Positions 44,519 through 53,413 of a DNA stretch of 64,000 nt are shown here, in pieces. This DNA is from JBNLBS01 sp050303415 (GTDB lineage Bacteria > Pseudomonadota > Gammaproteobacteria > Methylococcales > Methylomonadaceae). Under the pieces are notes generated by a model. It was not told the origin of the DNA and did no database searches. It worked only from the letters and a program-made list of their open reading frames with translations. The DNA lies in contig JBNLBS010000008.1 in NCBI GenBank assembly GCA_050303415.1, positions 1 to 64,000 on the forward strand, given 5' to 3'. Each line of letters starts with the position of its first letter. Position 1 is the stretch's first letter. The translations under genes were made by a program, and so were the position numbers.

Positions 44519-45449
44519 TGGCTTTTAAGGCTTCAAACAAATGCTGCATATCATCCGGCATAGGCTGTTCCCACTCACAATATTCACCGGTAACGGGATG
44601 TACCAAACCAAGCTTGGCAGCATGTAGAGCCTGACGTTTAAAATTTCGCAATACCTGTTCTAAATATTCACTGCAATTTGGCGGCAATTGAAAACGTCCG
44701 CCATAGACCTGATCTCCCACCAATGGGAAACGAATATGCGCCATATGTACCCTAATTTGATGGGTACGCCCGGTTTCCAGCTTAACCCTGACCAGGGTAT
44801 TACGTTTTAAACGCTGCTCAACACGATAATGAGTAATGGCCTCTTTACCATTCTCTCGTACCGCAAAACGTTTGCGATCGGTCGGATGACGTCCTATAGG
44901 CAGATCCACCGTACCGCCCGCCGTCATTCGGCCTTTAGTGATGGCCAGATATTCCCGGGTAATATCCCTGTCTTGTAATTGCTGTGCCAGACTGGTGTGA
45001 GCCGGCAGTGTTTTGGCAATCATTAACAAACCACTGGTATCTTTATCCAGCCGATGAATAATACCGGCTCGGGGCAGAGTCTCCAGGCTGGGGTCATGAT
45101 TTAGCAAGGCATTTTGCAAGGTTCCCGTCCAGTTGCCGGCTGCAGGATGAACCACCAGCCCGGCGGGCTTGTTTATTATTAGAATAGCCTCATCTTCAAA
45201 AACTATATCCAGCGGAATTTCTTCAGCCTCGCAGATGATTACTTTTTCCGGTTCGGCATCCAGTTCTATCTGTTCGCCCCCTTCCAGCTTGTCTTTGGCT
45301 TTTTGATTGGCGCCATTCACCAGAACCCGGCCGAGTTTCACCCAGGTTTGCAATTTGCTCCGGGAATAATCTGGAAACAGCTCCGCCAAAGCCTGATCCA
45401 AACGCATACCCGCCAATTCATCCGGTACCGTTGCTGTTAATCTTGTCAT
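44505..45449 (-). CDS. rluD: 23S rRNA pseudouridine synthase RluD
   Basis: 314 residues. An S4-like domain lies at the N-terminus (AGMRLDQALAELFPDYSRSKLQTW). The catalytic Asp is in IIHRLDKDTSGLLMIAK; GRTHQIRVHMAHI follows. RluD makes pseudouridines 1911, 1915 and 1917 in helix 69 of 23S rRNA. It is divergent from bamD, an arrangement conserved in gammaproteobacteria. Confidence 0.95.
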   Translation of the reverse strand: MTRLTATVPDELAGMRLDQALAELFPDYSRSKLQTWVKLGRVLVNGANQKAKDKLEGGEQIELDAEPEKVIICEAEEIPLDIVFEDEAILIINKPAGLVVHPAAGNWTGTLQNALLNHDPSLETLPRAGIIHRLDKDTSGLLMIAKTLPAHTSLAQQLQDRDITREYLAITKGRMTAGGTVDLPIGRHPTDRKRFAVRENGKEAITHYRVEQRLKRNTLVRVKLETGRTHQIRVHMAHIRFPLVGDQVYGGRFQLPPNCSEYLEQVLRNFKRQALHAAKLGLVHPVTGEYCEWEQPMPDDMQHLFEALKANDPE

Positions 45450-45568
45450 AACAAGTTCTTCTGATTAACTCATTGTTAAGTTATACTCGCTATTATCACG
45501 ACAATTTGAAAATTGTCATCCATTCCGGCGAGAAAAAACCGCTAATCTTACAACGTGTCGTTATCACT

Positions 45569-46411
45569 ATGCGATTATTTTTATTAAAAATTTTGTTTAT
45601 TAGCAGCTTAAGTTTATTTCTATACGGCTGCGAAACTCTGAAAAACCTTGATTTATCCAGCTCGGAAGACACTTCCAGCAAATACAAAGGTATGAGTGAC
45701 AGGGAACTGCATAGCAAAGCCAAAGAGGCAATGAAGGCAGAAAATTACAAAAAAGCGATCCAAATCTACGAAACACTGGAGGCTAATTATCCTTTCGGTG
45801 ATTATGCGGCCCAAACCCAGCTGGATATAGCTTACGCCTATTATAAGAATCAGGATTATGAAGCAGCCATTGCCGCCGCAGATCGTTTTATTAAAATCAA
45901 CCCCAGAAACCCAAGTATTGATTATGCCTATTATCTAAAAGGTCTGGTCAATTATAAACGCGATATCGGTGCTTTAGACAGGTTCCTGCCTACAGACGGT
46001 ACGCAACGTGATCCTGGCAGCGCACGTGAAGCTTATAGTAATTTTAACGAGCTTATCACGCGTTTTCCGGACAGCAAATATATTGCCGATGCCAAACAGC
46101 GTATGGTGTCATTAAGGAATACGCTGGCCATGTATGAGATACACGTTGCCCGTTATTATATGAAACGCGGAGCTTATGTTGCCGCAACTAACCGCGCCGC
46201 CCATGTCGTGGAAAAATTTCAACGCACCACCGCCGTTCCTTATGCCTTGCAAATTATGCAAAAGGCCTATACCAAACTGGGACTAACCGATCTGGCCGAT
46301 GATGCGAGTCGAGTGTACAGCCAAAACTATCCGGACGGCCCCCCGCCACTTAACGCTAACCGGACCGGTTGGGTGTTTAAAACCTGGGATTATATTGGAT
46401 TGGATGAATAA
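45569..46411 (+). CDS. bamD: BAM complex lipoprotein BamD
   Basis: 280 residues from the ATG at 45569; the longer frame from 45473 would put 32 polar residues before the signal peptide. The lipobox is LYGC, with Cys near residue 21. Five TPR-like repeats follow (KAMKAENYKKAIQIYETLEANYPFG, AYAYYKNQDYEAAIAAADRF, and later ones). BamD is the essential lipoprotein that hands outer-membrane proteins to BamA. Divergent from rluD. Confidence 0.95.
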   Translation: MRLFLLKILFISSLSLFLYGCETLKNLDLSSSEDTSSKYKGMSDRELHSKAKEAMKAENYKKAIQIYETLEANYPFGDYAAQTQLDIAYAYYKNQDYEAAIAAADRFIKINPRNPSIDYAYYLKGLVNYKRDIGALDRFLPTDGTQRDPGSAREAYSNFNELITRFPDSKYIADAKQRMVSLRNTLAMYEIHVARYYMKRGAYVAATNRAAHVVEKFQRTTAVPYALQIMQKAYTKLGLTDLADDASRVYSQNYPDGPPPLNANRTGWVFKTWDYIGLDE

Positions 46412-46555
46412 AGGTCCTTTTGTCTGGTATGGTCAGGCACGCGGTCAAATTGATTGAATTTAGTAATAAGTACTGGGATTGTATGTTCGCAATTTATCGA
46501 TTCAGATTTTTATAGAATTGAACAGCTATGGCAACGAGCGACAGGAAGCAACCGA

Positions 46556-48349
46556 CTACCCTTTGTCCAAAACCTGAAATTCGACTTTACCATAACCCAG
46601 CAATGTTCCAGTGGCATACGCCAAATCGATCAATGCAATTTGGTAATCGGCAACGGCGTTGACCTCCCTTACCTGTGCTTCACCCAGTTTGCTCAACATT
46701 TCCAATACTTCCGTCATGGTTCTTAGTCCTTCTTTAAACTGTTTTAACTCAGCCTCATAATTCAAGCCAGAGAGAATTACATTTTGTCGGGCAGCCAAAA
46801 TGCGCTGCCAATTTTGCTCAACTTGATCAAGGGCATCGTATATTTCCCTTTGTACGCTCATTTCTCGTAAACGCTTGGTCGTTAATCTCTGTATACGCTG
46901 CTGCACTGCTCGTTCCAATTGCGATTTTCTTAAGGCATTGGTTAACGGCATCTCGAATTTTAGACCAACTGACCAGTCGTTATATCGATTGCTTGCCGCA
47001 TCTTCATAAACACTGCCGAACGAGTTATCCCGACCCAATGCACCGTAACTGTAATCCAGCATAAATAACGGCAGGGTTTGATTGCGTAAATAATCTATTT
47101 TTGTGCTATCCGCTGCCAGTTTTAATTCCAGTTCCAACAACTCCAAACGACCTTCCAGAGCCTGTTTAACTAACCGTTCACGGTCAAAGCTAAAGCTCAG
47201 CAACATCGGTTCAGTTTGGGGCGCTAACCATTGCGTTGATTTCATCCCTAATGCATCATCATTTAAATAAAATTTGACTTTTCGTTGCGCCATTTTCAGT
47301 TTGGTTTGCGCCACGATTAATTTTTCCATTCTTTCAGCCACGCCGATTTCCGCTCTATTCAACTCTACCGCCGCAGTCAAGCCCTCCTCTACTAGACGAT
47401 TAACCATGGCTAAGTTATTCGCAGCATTTTCATATTGTTGACGACTTACATCCAGCGTCCCCCAGGCCGCATAAAGATCCCAATATGCCCTATCGATAGC
47501 CGCCAGCACACGTATAGTTTGCAGTCGTATACCCACATCTACAGCTTGTTGCGTATAGCGGGCAATACGAATCCCGGCAACATTATTATCTATACCTGCG
47601 CCGCGCAGCAGCGGCTGACTGATGGTAAATCGTAACGCGCTACGATATTGATCGGTGGTTACCCCTCGATGGGTTTGTTTATGTTGAAACGGAGTAGCAA
47701 GTGTGACCTTCCCGCCGGTACGTAAAGGCACGGTAATACCGGCCTCCATTTCCCAAAGTTCTGTAATTTGCGGATACTGGCTGAGTTTGGCGACTTGATT
47801 CTTTAACGGCGACTTCGGATCTAACGGGGTAAATTTAACCATATTGCCATCATACAACGGCGTGTCTTTGCGTCCATACTTGGCATTGACAAAAATAAGA
47901 TCGTCAAATTTTGCCTGTTCTTCGCTCACTTGCGTTTGTGCAATTTTCGGATCGATTAATGCGATTCGTAAACTCAGGTTATTTTTAAGTGCCATCGCAC
48001 GTGCTTCAGCAATGTTCAATGGTCGCTGCTCAGCTGATTTATTTTTCTCGCCGATGACAGTTTTGCTTTCCAATAGTTTTGGCGGAAGCGATAAATCCAA
48101 CTTTTTCGTAGTCGAACGCCCGGTTGACAGGCTTTGATCGACAGATAAAGGCTCAGCTTTGGATAAATCATTCAATATCAGCCGTTCCGGTTGTTTTAAC
48201 CGGCTATCGACTCGATTGACAATAACCGGTTCCAAACCCTCGCCATAGTGTGCAGCGCACCCGGTCAACAAACAGGCCAACAGAGACCATGTCTGCTTCC
48301 GGTTTAATAATGATTTAAGCGGGATTGAAAAACATGCCATTCTCAGCAC
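46556..48349 (-). CDS. TolC-family outer-membrane lipoprotein of the exporter operon
   Basis: 597 residues from a GTG; the ATG at 48340 is an equally good start. A basic N-terminus and the lipobox LLTGC (Cys near residue 31) mark a lipoprotein. OEP domains follow: helix-rich repeats with ALKNNLSLRIALIDPKIAQTQVSEEQAKFD and the repeated late helices (LRKSQLERAVQQRIQRLTTKRLREM). It would form the outer-membrane channel for the HlyD/ABC exporter encoded directly upstream (the HlyD stop is 0-10 bp before). The N-terminal 100 residues before the first OEP repeat are longer than usual. Confidence 0.87.
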   Translation of the reverse strand: MLRMACFSIPLKSLLNRKQTWSLLACLLTGCAAHYGEGLEPVIVNRVDSRLKQPERLILNDLSKAEPLSVDQSLSTGRSTTKKLDLSLPPKLLESKTVIGEKNKSAEQRPLNIAEARAMALKNNLSLRIALIDPKIAQTQVSEEQAKFDDLIFVNAKYGRKDTPLYDGNMVKFTPLDPKSPLKNQVAKLSQYPQITELWEMEAGITVPLRTGGKVTLATPFQHKQTHRGVTTDQYRSALRFTISQPLLRGAGIDNNVAGIRIARYTQQAVDVGIRLQTIRVLAAIDRAYWDLYAAWGTLDVSRQQYENAANNLAMVNRLVEEGLTAAVELNRAEIGVAERMEKLIVAQTKLKMAQRKVKFYLNDDALGMKSTQWLAPQTEPMLLSFSFDRERLVKQALEGRLELLELELKLAADSTKIDYLRNQTLPLFMLDYSYGALGRDNSFGSVYEDAASNRYNDWSVGLKFEMPLTNALRKSQLERAVQQRIQRLTTKRLREMSVQREIYDALDQVEQNWQRILAARQNVILSGLNYEAELKQFKEGLRTMTEVLEMLSKLGEAQVREVNAVADYQIALIDLAYATGTLLGYGKVEFQVLDKG

Positions 48350-49666
48350 CTATTTCACCCGTTTGCGGGCAACATCGGATAGTGGTGTCTCTGAAGTCAG
48401 CATGGCCGGAAATCCGTTTAATTGTCGCCAGATTTCATAGCCCATAGCCACTTGGCGCAATAACACCCAGCCACGCACACTAACGCCCTGACGCAAAAAA
48501 CGGCTCGACGGCCAGGGATGATCGGCTTCGTCCGGTATCACCATGATTCTGAATTTACCCTTGCCGTCATCGGTGGAATCTATGAATGCCACCGTACCGC
48601 CAAAAGTGCCGATTGCCACCTCCGGCCAACCGGCAAATTGCACGGCTGGCCAGCCTTCAAACTGGAGCCGTACGTGGTGACCGGGCAAGATCAACGGTGC
48701 ATCATTGCCGTCCACCCATAATTCCACTGCATAATGATCGGTTTCCGGTATTAAAATGGCTAACGAATCACCTTGCTTGACCACTTGCGCATGCGGGTTG
48801 ACCAACAAACGTAAAATTGCACCGTCTCTCGGTGCTTTTACCAGCTGCGAATGCTGACGGGACAGGGCCACTTCCGCTTTTATCAAACTGCCTCGGCTTT
48901 CTTCCAATTCGCTCAAGGTTTTGTTTGCATAAGCGGAGACTGCACTGATTTTAGCTTGAGCATCGGCACGAATACGTTCGATATCGGCCTGTGCGGATTG
49001 AAGTTCGGCTTCAGCCGCTTTTAATGACGCCAGTGCACTATTACTGGAGCGCCTGGCAATGGTCATATCCCGCTCTGCCAATTCAAAATCGCGCCTCGAT
49101 ACCAGACCTTCGCCCAATAACCGTGTCATCCGCTTATGTTGTAACTTTGCCGTTTCCAGCGTGGCATGCGCAGAGGCTAACGATTCCGATGTTGAGCGCA
49201 GTTTTTGACGGGCGACGTCGGCTTTATATTGCGCTGTCGCTATTTGAATATCGCGTACCGATGTGAGATTGTGCTGCTGGATTTGATAAGCGCGCAACTC
49301 TTCCTCTTTAGCGGCCACTTTAGCGGCAGCGGCATTTTGTTGTTGTTGCAGGCGCGCCATTAACTGTTTGTCAAAATCGCCGATCTCCAACAGAGTGTCG
49401 CCTTGTTTAACATGGTCACCTTCTTTAACATGCCATTTCACAATCCGGCCTGCTACCGTCGCATCGATCGTTTGTTGTCTTTCCAACGGCGCATATGCGG
49501 ATACGCGCCCGGTACCGGTCACATTTTGCTGCCAGGGCAAAAACAACATGGCGACAGGTATCAGAACAAACAACCAGGCGATCATATGCGCCAGACGCGT
49601 GACAAAAAACGGCGTTTGTGCAGCGCTCATTGCCGATAACAAGGTATTGTTTTTAGTTTGGATCAT
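48350..49666 (-). CDS. HlyD-family membrane fusion protein
   Basis: 438 residues from the ATG at 49666, behind GGAGGG that overlaps the end of the ABC gene. One membrane segment (about 27-45, LIPVAMLFLPWQQ). The lipoyl-like half motif (VAGRIVKWHVKEGDHVKQGDTLLEI) is followed by a long coiled-coil hairpin (about 100-260), the second half motif (LVKAPRDGAILRLL), and the beta-barrel. It should bridge the inner-membrane ABC protein and the TolC-like protein across the periplasm. Confidence 0.9.
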   Translation of the reverse strand: MIQTKNNTLLSAMSAAQTPFFVTRLAHMIAWLFVLIPVAMLFLPWQQNVTGTGRVSAYAPLERQQTIDATVAGRIVKWHVKEGDHVKQGDTLLEIGDFDKQLMARLQQQQNAAAAKVAAKEEELRAYQIQQHNLTSVRDIQIATAQYKADVARQKLRSTSESLASAHATLETAKLQHKRMTRLLGEGLVSRRDFELAERDMTIARRSSNSALASLKAAEAELQSAQADIERIRADAQAKISAVSAYANKTLSELEESRGSLIKAEVALSRQHSQLVKAPRDGAILRLLVNPHAQVVKQGDSLAILIPETDHYAVELWVDGNDAPLILPGHHVRLQFEGWPAVQFAGWPEVAIGTFGGTVAFIDSTDDGKGKFRIMVIPDEADHPWPSSRFLRQGVSVRGWVLLRQVAMGYEIWRQLNGFPAMLTSETPLSDVARKRVK

Positions 49667-49670
49667 TTGC

Positions 49671-51731
49671 TTACCCTCCCGGCAGCTCAATCACCCGATG
49701 ACAACATTGCGCAACCGAACGAAGACGGCTAAGCACCAACAAAGTCCAGCCTCTATCCGGGCGTAGCAAAACGTGATACGCTGATTGACGGGCATCATCA
49801 TCCAATTCATCGAGCATACTGTCTATAACCAATAAACGCGGCTGACCGACTATGGCTCTTGCAATTAGCATTCTGCTTAATTGCGAAGCCGACAACGGAG
49901 CACCACTTACACCGATTTCAGTATGTACACTTTCAGGCAGTTTTAATAATGACGGTAACAACCCCAGGTCGTCCAATACCCGACGGATTTGTTCATTGCT
50001 GATTTCGAAACGACCCAGACGAATATTTTCAATAATACTGTCTTCAATCAATTCATGACGACTAACAATCGCTACCTGCTGTCGTAAACTTTCCAGCCTT
50101 AAGTCCCGCAAATCGACACCATTGATTTCAATCCGACCCGAAGTGGGCAATCGCAAACCGCCCAATAAATCTGCAAAGGTCGTTTTTCCACCTCCGGACG
50201 GACAAACCACCCCCAGTGTGTCTTTGGGATGCAATTCTAAAGACAAATCTTTGATCGGCTGATGTCGCATGTGATAACTATAAGTTACATCTATCAACCT
50301 TAACCCGACCGGTGCTTCGCTGTGAATCTTTTCTCCCCTGTCTCTTTCCAGCGGCAAATCTATCAAATGACCGACCTTATCGACACCAGCCATCAAATCG
50401 TAAAAACTTTCCAATTGCTTGCCAAATTTGGCAAATGCAGATAACACGCCGGAGACAATCAGTTCAGCTGCGACCAGTTGTCCTAACGTTAATTGTCCCT
50501 CTACGACCAGCAGTCCACCTATTGCCAACAAACTGGTTCCCGCAACAGCATGTAATGAAACCGCACCAATGGTTTGCCTTAACACCACCCGATAATGTCG
50601 CTTACGATTAGCCAAATAAATATGCGCCAGCTCATCGGTACGCTGCCGGGCCAAGTCAGGGCCACCCGAAAATTTAAAAATCGACAAGTTTCGAGCAATA
50701 GTTTCCAACCATGCCACCAGTCCATATTTCGCTTTTGATTCTTCAATAGCCGTCGAAACGGATTTACGCCCTAAAAAAAATACTATAAATGCAATTAGGC
50801 CGATAAGTACCAGGTCAAAGACCAGTAATAGTGGATGATAAGCGGCCAATACCAACAAACCTATCATTGCCTGCAAAATAACCGCAATACCTTCCAACAA
50901 TAAAGTAGCGCCCGATTTCTGTATGGTCATTACATCAAAAAACCGGTTCACCAGCTCTGCACCGTTATAACGATCATATTCCGTGCTATTTACTCTGGGC
51001 AGGCGATGTGCCAAGTCAGATGCAACGCTGATAAAAATACGCCGCTGAATCAGCTCCACCAGGTAGGTTTGCAACACATAAATCACACCGGCAAAAGCAA
51101 GAAAAATAAACAGAATCAGCGCCAAAATTACCAATGGTTGAATCATGCCGCCCAAAGCGACAGTATTAACCAAAGACTGGACCGCCACCGGAGTTGCCAA
51201 ATACAATAGTCCGGTCGCCAGGGAAAATATCAGCACCAGGATCAGGTCATTACGTTCGGCCTTAATCAGACCGAACAAGCGTTGAAAAGGCGATAAATGA
51301 TTTTGTTCGTCCCGGCTTTTTGCTTCACTTAAAGGCTCTTTGAGCTCGAGCAAAAACCATTGCCTTGTAGCATTTTCTGTTAAATTGACTAATTCAATGA
51401 TTTCAAGCGGCTTAAATAATCTCGCTTCAATATTGTTTTTAGTGACTACTGCACATTTAATACGGCCTTTACGGAAGCCTTGCAAAACAAGCCAGTGCTC
51501 CTCATCGATAACGGCAATCAGCGGTGAAACACTGCCTGAAACCGACAGTGCATTCTGTAATGTTAAAGACACCTTGGTAACACGAAACCCAAACTGTTCA
51601 GCAATTTCGGTTATCATTCTGGCCGGGTTGTTCTCGGCCTTAATGACTAACTGCCTCAGCTTAGACTCATACCCGTCAACTTCCAGTTCAGACAGTATAA
51701 ATTGAAACAATGACCGTATCATCGAATTCAT
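49671..51731 (-). CDS. ABC exporter with altered nucleotide-binding motifs
   Basis: 686 residues from the ATG at 51731, which overlaps the nhaD stop as TAATG. N-terminal about 130 residues resemble a C39-like domain without the catalytic Cys (HWLVLQGFRKGR). Six membrane segments lie between about 155 and 430. In the C-terminal ABC domain the Walker A reads CPSGGGKTT (first Gly now Cys, about 510). The Q-loop Gln is absent (VSRHELIED), the signature reads LSASQ (613-617), and the residue after the Walker B Asp is Ser (LLVIDSMLDELD, about 632-643). The H-loop His is replaced (VLSRLRS). ATP hydrolysis therefore seems weak or lost, though binding may persist. Substrate unknown. Confidence 0.85.
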   Translation of the reverse strand: MNSMIRSLFQFILSELEVDGYESKLRQLVIKAENNPARMITEIAEQFGFRVTKVSLTLQNALSVSGSVSPLIAVIDEEHWLVLQGFRKGRIKCAVVTKNNIEARLFKPLEIIELVNLTENATRQWFLLELKEPLSEAKSRDEQNHLSPFQRLFGLIKAERNDLILVLIFSLATGLLYLATPVAVQSLVNTVALGGMIQPLVILALILFIFLAFAGVIYVLQTYLVELIQRRIFISVASDLAHRLPRVNSTEYDRYNGAELVNRFFDVMTIQKSGATLLLEGIAVILQAMIGLLVLAAYHPLLLVFDLVLIGLIAFIVFFLGRKSVSTAIEESKAKYGLVAWLETIARNLSIFKFSGGPDLARQRTDELAHIYLANRKRHYRVVLRQTIGAVSLHAVAGTSLLAIGGLLVVEGQLTLGQLVAAELIVSGVLSAFAKFGKQLESFYDLMAGVDKVGHLIDLPLERDRGEKIHSEAPVGLRLIDVTYSYHMRHQPIKDLSLELHPKDTLGVVCPSGGGKTTFADLLGGLRLPTSGRIEINGVDLRDLRLESLRQQVAIVSRHELIEDSIIENIRLGRFEISNEQIRRVLDDLGLLPSLLKLPESVHTEIGVSGAPLSASQLSRMLIARAIVGQPRLLVIDSMLDELDDDARQSAYHVLLRPDRGWTLLVLSRLRSVAQCCHRVIELPGG

Positions 51732-53143
51732 TAGCCATTTATCAGAAAATGCACATATATGCTGGCAAAATAACCAAGGGCAATAACTGGCGTCCATTTT
51801 AAATGGCCCATAAAGGTGTAACTGTTACGCGCTTGTCCCATTAAGGCAACGCCTGCCGCTGAACCGATCGATAACAGGCTGCCGCCGACTCCGGCGGTAA
51901 AAGTTACTAACAGCCATTGCCATTCCGACATATCGGGATTCATACTCAGCACGGCGAACATAACCGGAATATTATCGACAATAGCCGAAATAATCCCGAC
52001 CAGAACATTAGCCGTCGTTGCCCCCAAATCACCATACATAAACTCGGATGCCAAGTTCAAATAGCCAATAAAGCCCAAACCGCTGACAGACATAATCACA
52101 CCATAAAAAAAGAACAAGGTATCCCATTCTGCACCGGCGATATGACTGAACACATCGAAACCGCTGCCATACCCTCCCGAACCGGGGGTGGAATCAACAT
52201 CGGAGCGCTCTTTGCTATAGTGGCGACGCAAATAAAAACCGAACAATTTTAAATAGCCAAGTCCCATTAACATGCCGATCACGGATGGAAGATGAAGTAT
52301 ATTGTGAAAACAAATGGCAGTGACGATGGTTAATAAAAACAGTCCTGTAATCGTCAACCCCCCATGCCGGATGCTAGTTTCGCTTTCCTCTTGCTGGTCT
52401 GGATAACCCGACTCGATAAAAAAATGCATCACTCCAGCCGGAATCAAATAGTTAATCAACGACGGCACAAATAGTTTAAAGAACTCCGAAAACTCCAGGA
52501 TGTCCTTTTGCCAGACCATCAGCGTGGTAATATCACCGAATGGGCTGAATGCACCACCCGCATTGGCCGCGACGACAATACCTATACAAGCCAGAGTAAC
52601 AAACTTCGGTCGATCAACACCGACCGTCAACACCACAGTACACATAATTAATGCAGTGGTTAAATTATCGGCTATCGGTGAAATAAAGAAGGCCAAAAAT
52701 CCGGTTAACCAAAACAACTGACGAAAACTAAACCCCTTGGCAACCAAAAACCGCCTTAAGGCATCGAACACACCGCGCTCGATCATTGCGTTGATATAGG
52801 TCATGGCGACCAGCAAAAAGAAAAACAGTTCCGCATACTCCAGAAAGTGATGCCGTATGGCAATACTTGAGGTCTCGTTAATGCCGTTGACCTGATAAAT
52901 TGCAGCAATCATCAGCCAAATAATACCGGCGGTAATCAAAATAGGCTTGGACTTATGCAAATCCAATTTTTCTTCCAGTACGATTAATATCAGTGCCACA
53001 CTGAATATTAATAAACTGATATAGCCGACTGGATGGGCTGTTAAATCCAGAGTCTTTTCAGACTCGGATGCAAATGTAAATGCTGGTGTAAGAAAGCTAA
53101 TCAATGCTATCAGTAACTGCAATTTATAATGATGATTCATCAT
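51731..53143 (-). CDS. nhaD: Na+/H+ antiporter NhaD
   Basis: 470 residues, about 12 membrane segments. Key family sequence: NGINETSSIAIRHHFLEYAELFFFLLVAMTYINAM, then ADNLTTALIMCTVVLTVG, ANAGGAFSPFGDITTLMVW and SAIVDNIPVMFAVLSM. NhaD exchanges Na+ or Li+ for protons and is known from marine, alkaliphilic and methanotrophic gammaproteobacteria. The N-terminus could be a cleaved signal (LIALISFLTPAFTFASE). It heads the operon with the exporter genes; translational coupling to the ABC gene is tight. Confidence 0.95.
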   Translation of the reverse strand: MMNHHYKLQLLIALISFLTPAFTFASESEKTLDLTAHPVGYISLLIFSVALILIVLEEKLDLHKSKPILITAGIIWLMIAAIYQVNGINETSSIAIRHHFLEYAELFFFLLVAMTYINAMIERGVFDALRRFLVAKGFSFRQLFWLTGFLAFFISPIADNLTTALIMCTVVLTVGVDRPKFVTLACIGIVVAANAGGAFSPFGDITTLMVWQKDILEFSEFFKLFVPSLINYLIPAGVMHFFIESGYPDQQEESETSIRHGGLTITGLFLLTIVTAICFHNILHLPSVIGMLMGLGYLKLFGFYLRRHYSKERSDVDSTPGSGGYGSGFDVFSHIAGAEWDTLFFFYGVIMSVSGLGFIGYLNLASEFMYGDLGATTANVLVGIISAIVDNIPVMFAVLSMNPDMSEWQWLLVTFTAGVGGSLLSIGSAAGVALMGQARNSYTFMGHLKWTPVIALGYFASIYVHFLING

Positions 53144-53413
53144 ATTCCTTAAATAAATTAGCTGATTAGTAGAAAATATGTATTCCGTCTAAATATATTA
53201 AGCGTATCCCAGGAACACTCAGGAAATTGAGACAAACCAGTTTTTTCTTACCAATTCAATCGAGCTGTTCAAACTGTAATCTCGTTCCCACCGTCCTTGG
53301 TAAAATTAAGAAAACCTTTTGATGAAGCTCAGAATACATTACCAAACAGGATAGGCTGTGAATAAGAGTCACAAGCGCGGAATAGACAAAGTCTTGTTAA
53401 TCGCTGTTCATTT

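Noticed and set aside
45450..45456. GAACTT on the minus strand before rluD as a sigma-E box
   Set aside because: It lies only three bases before the rluD start codon, so it cannot be a -35 box for that gene.
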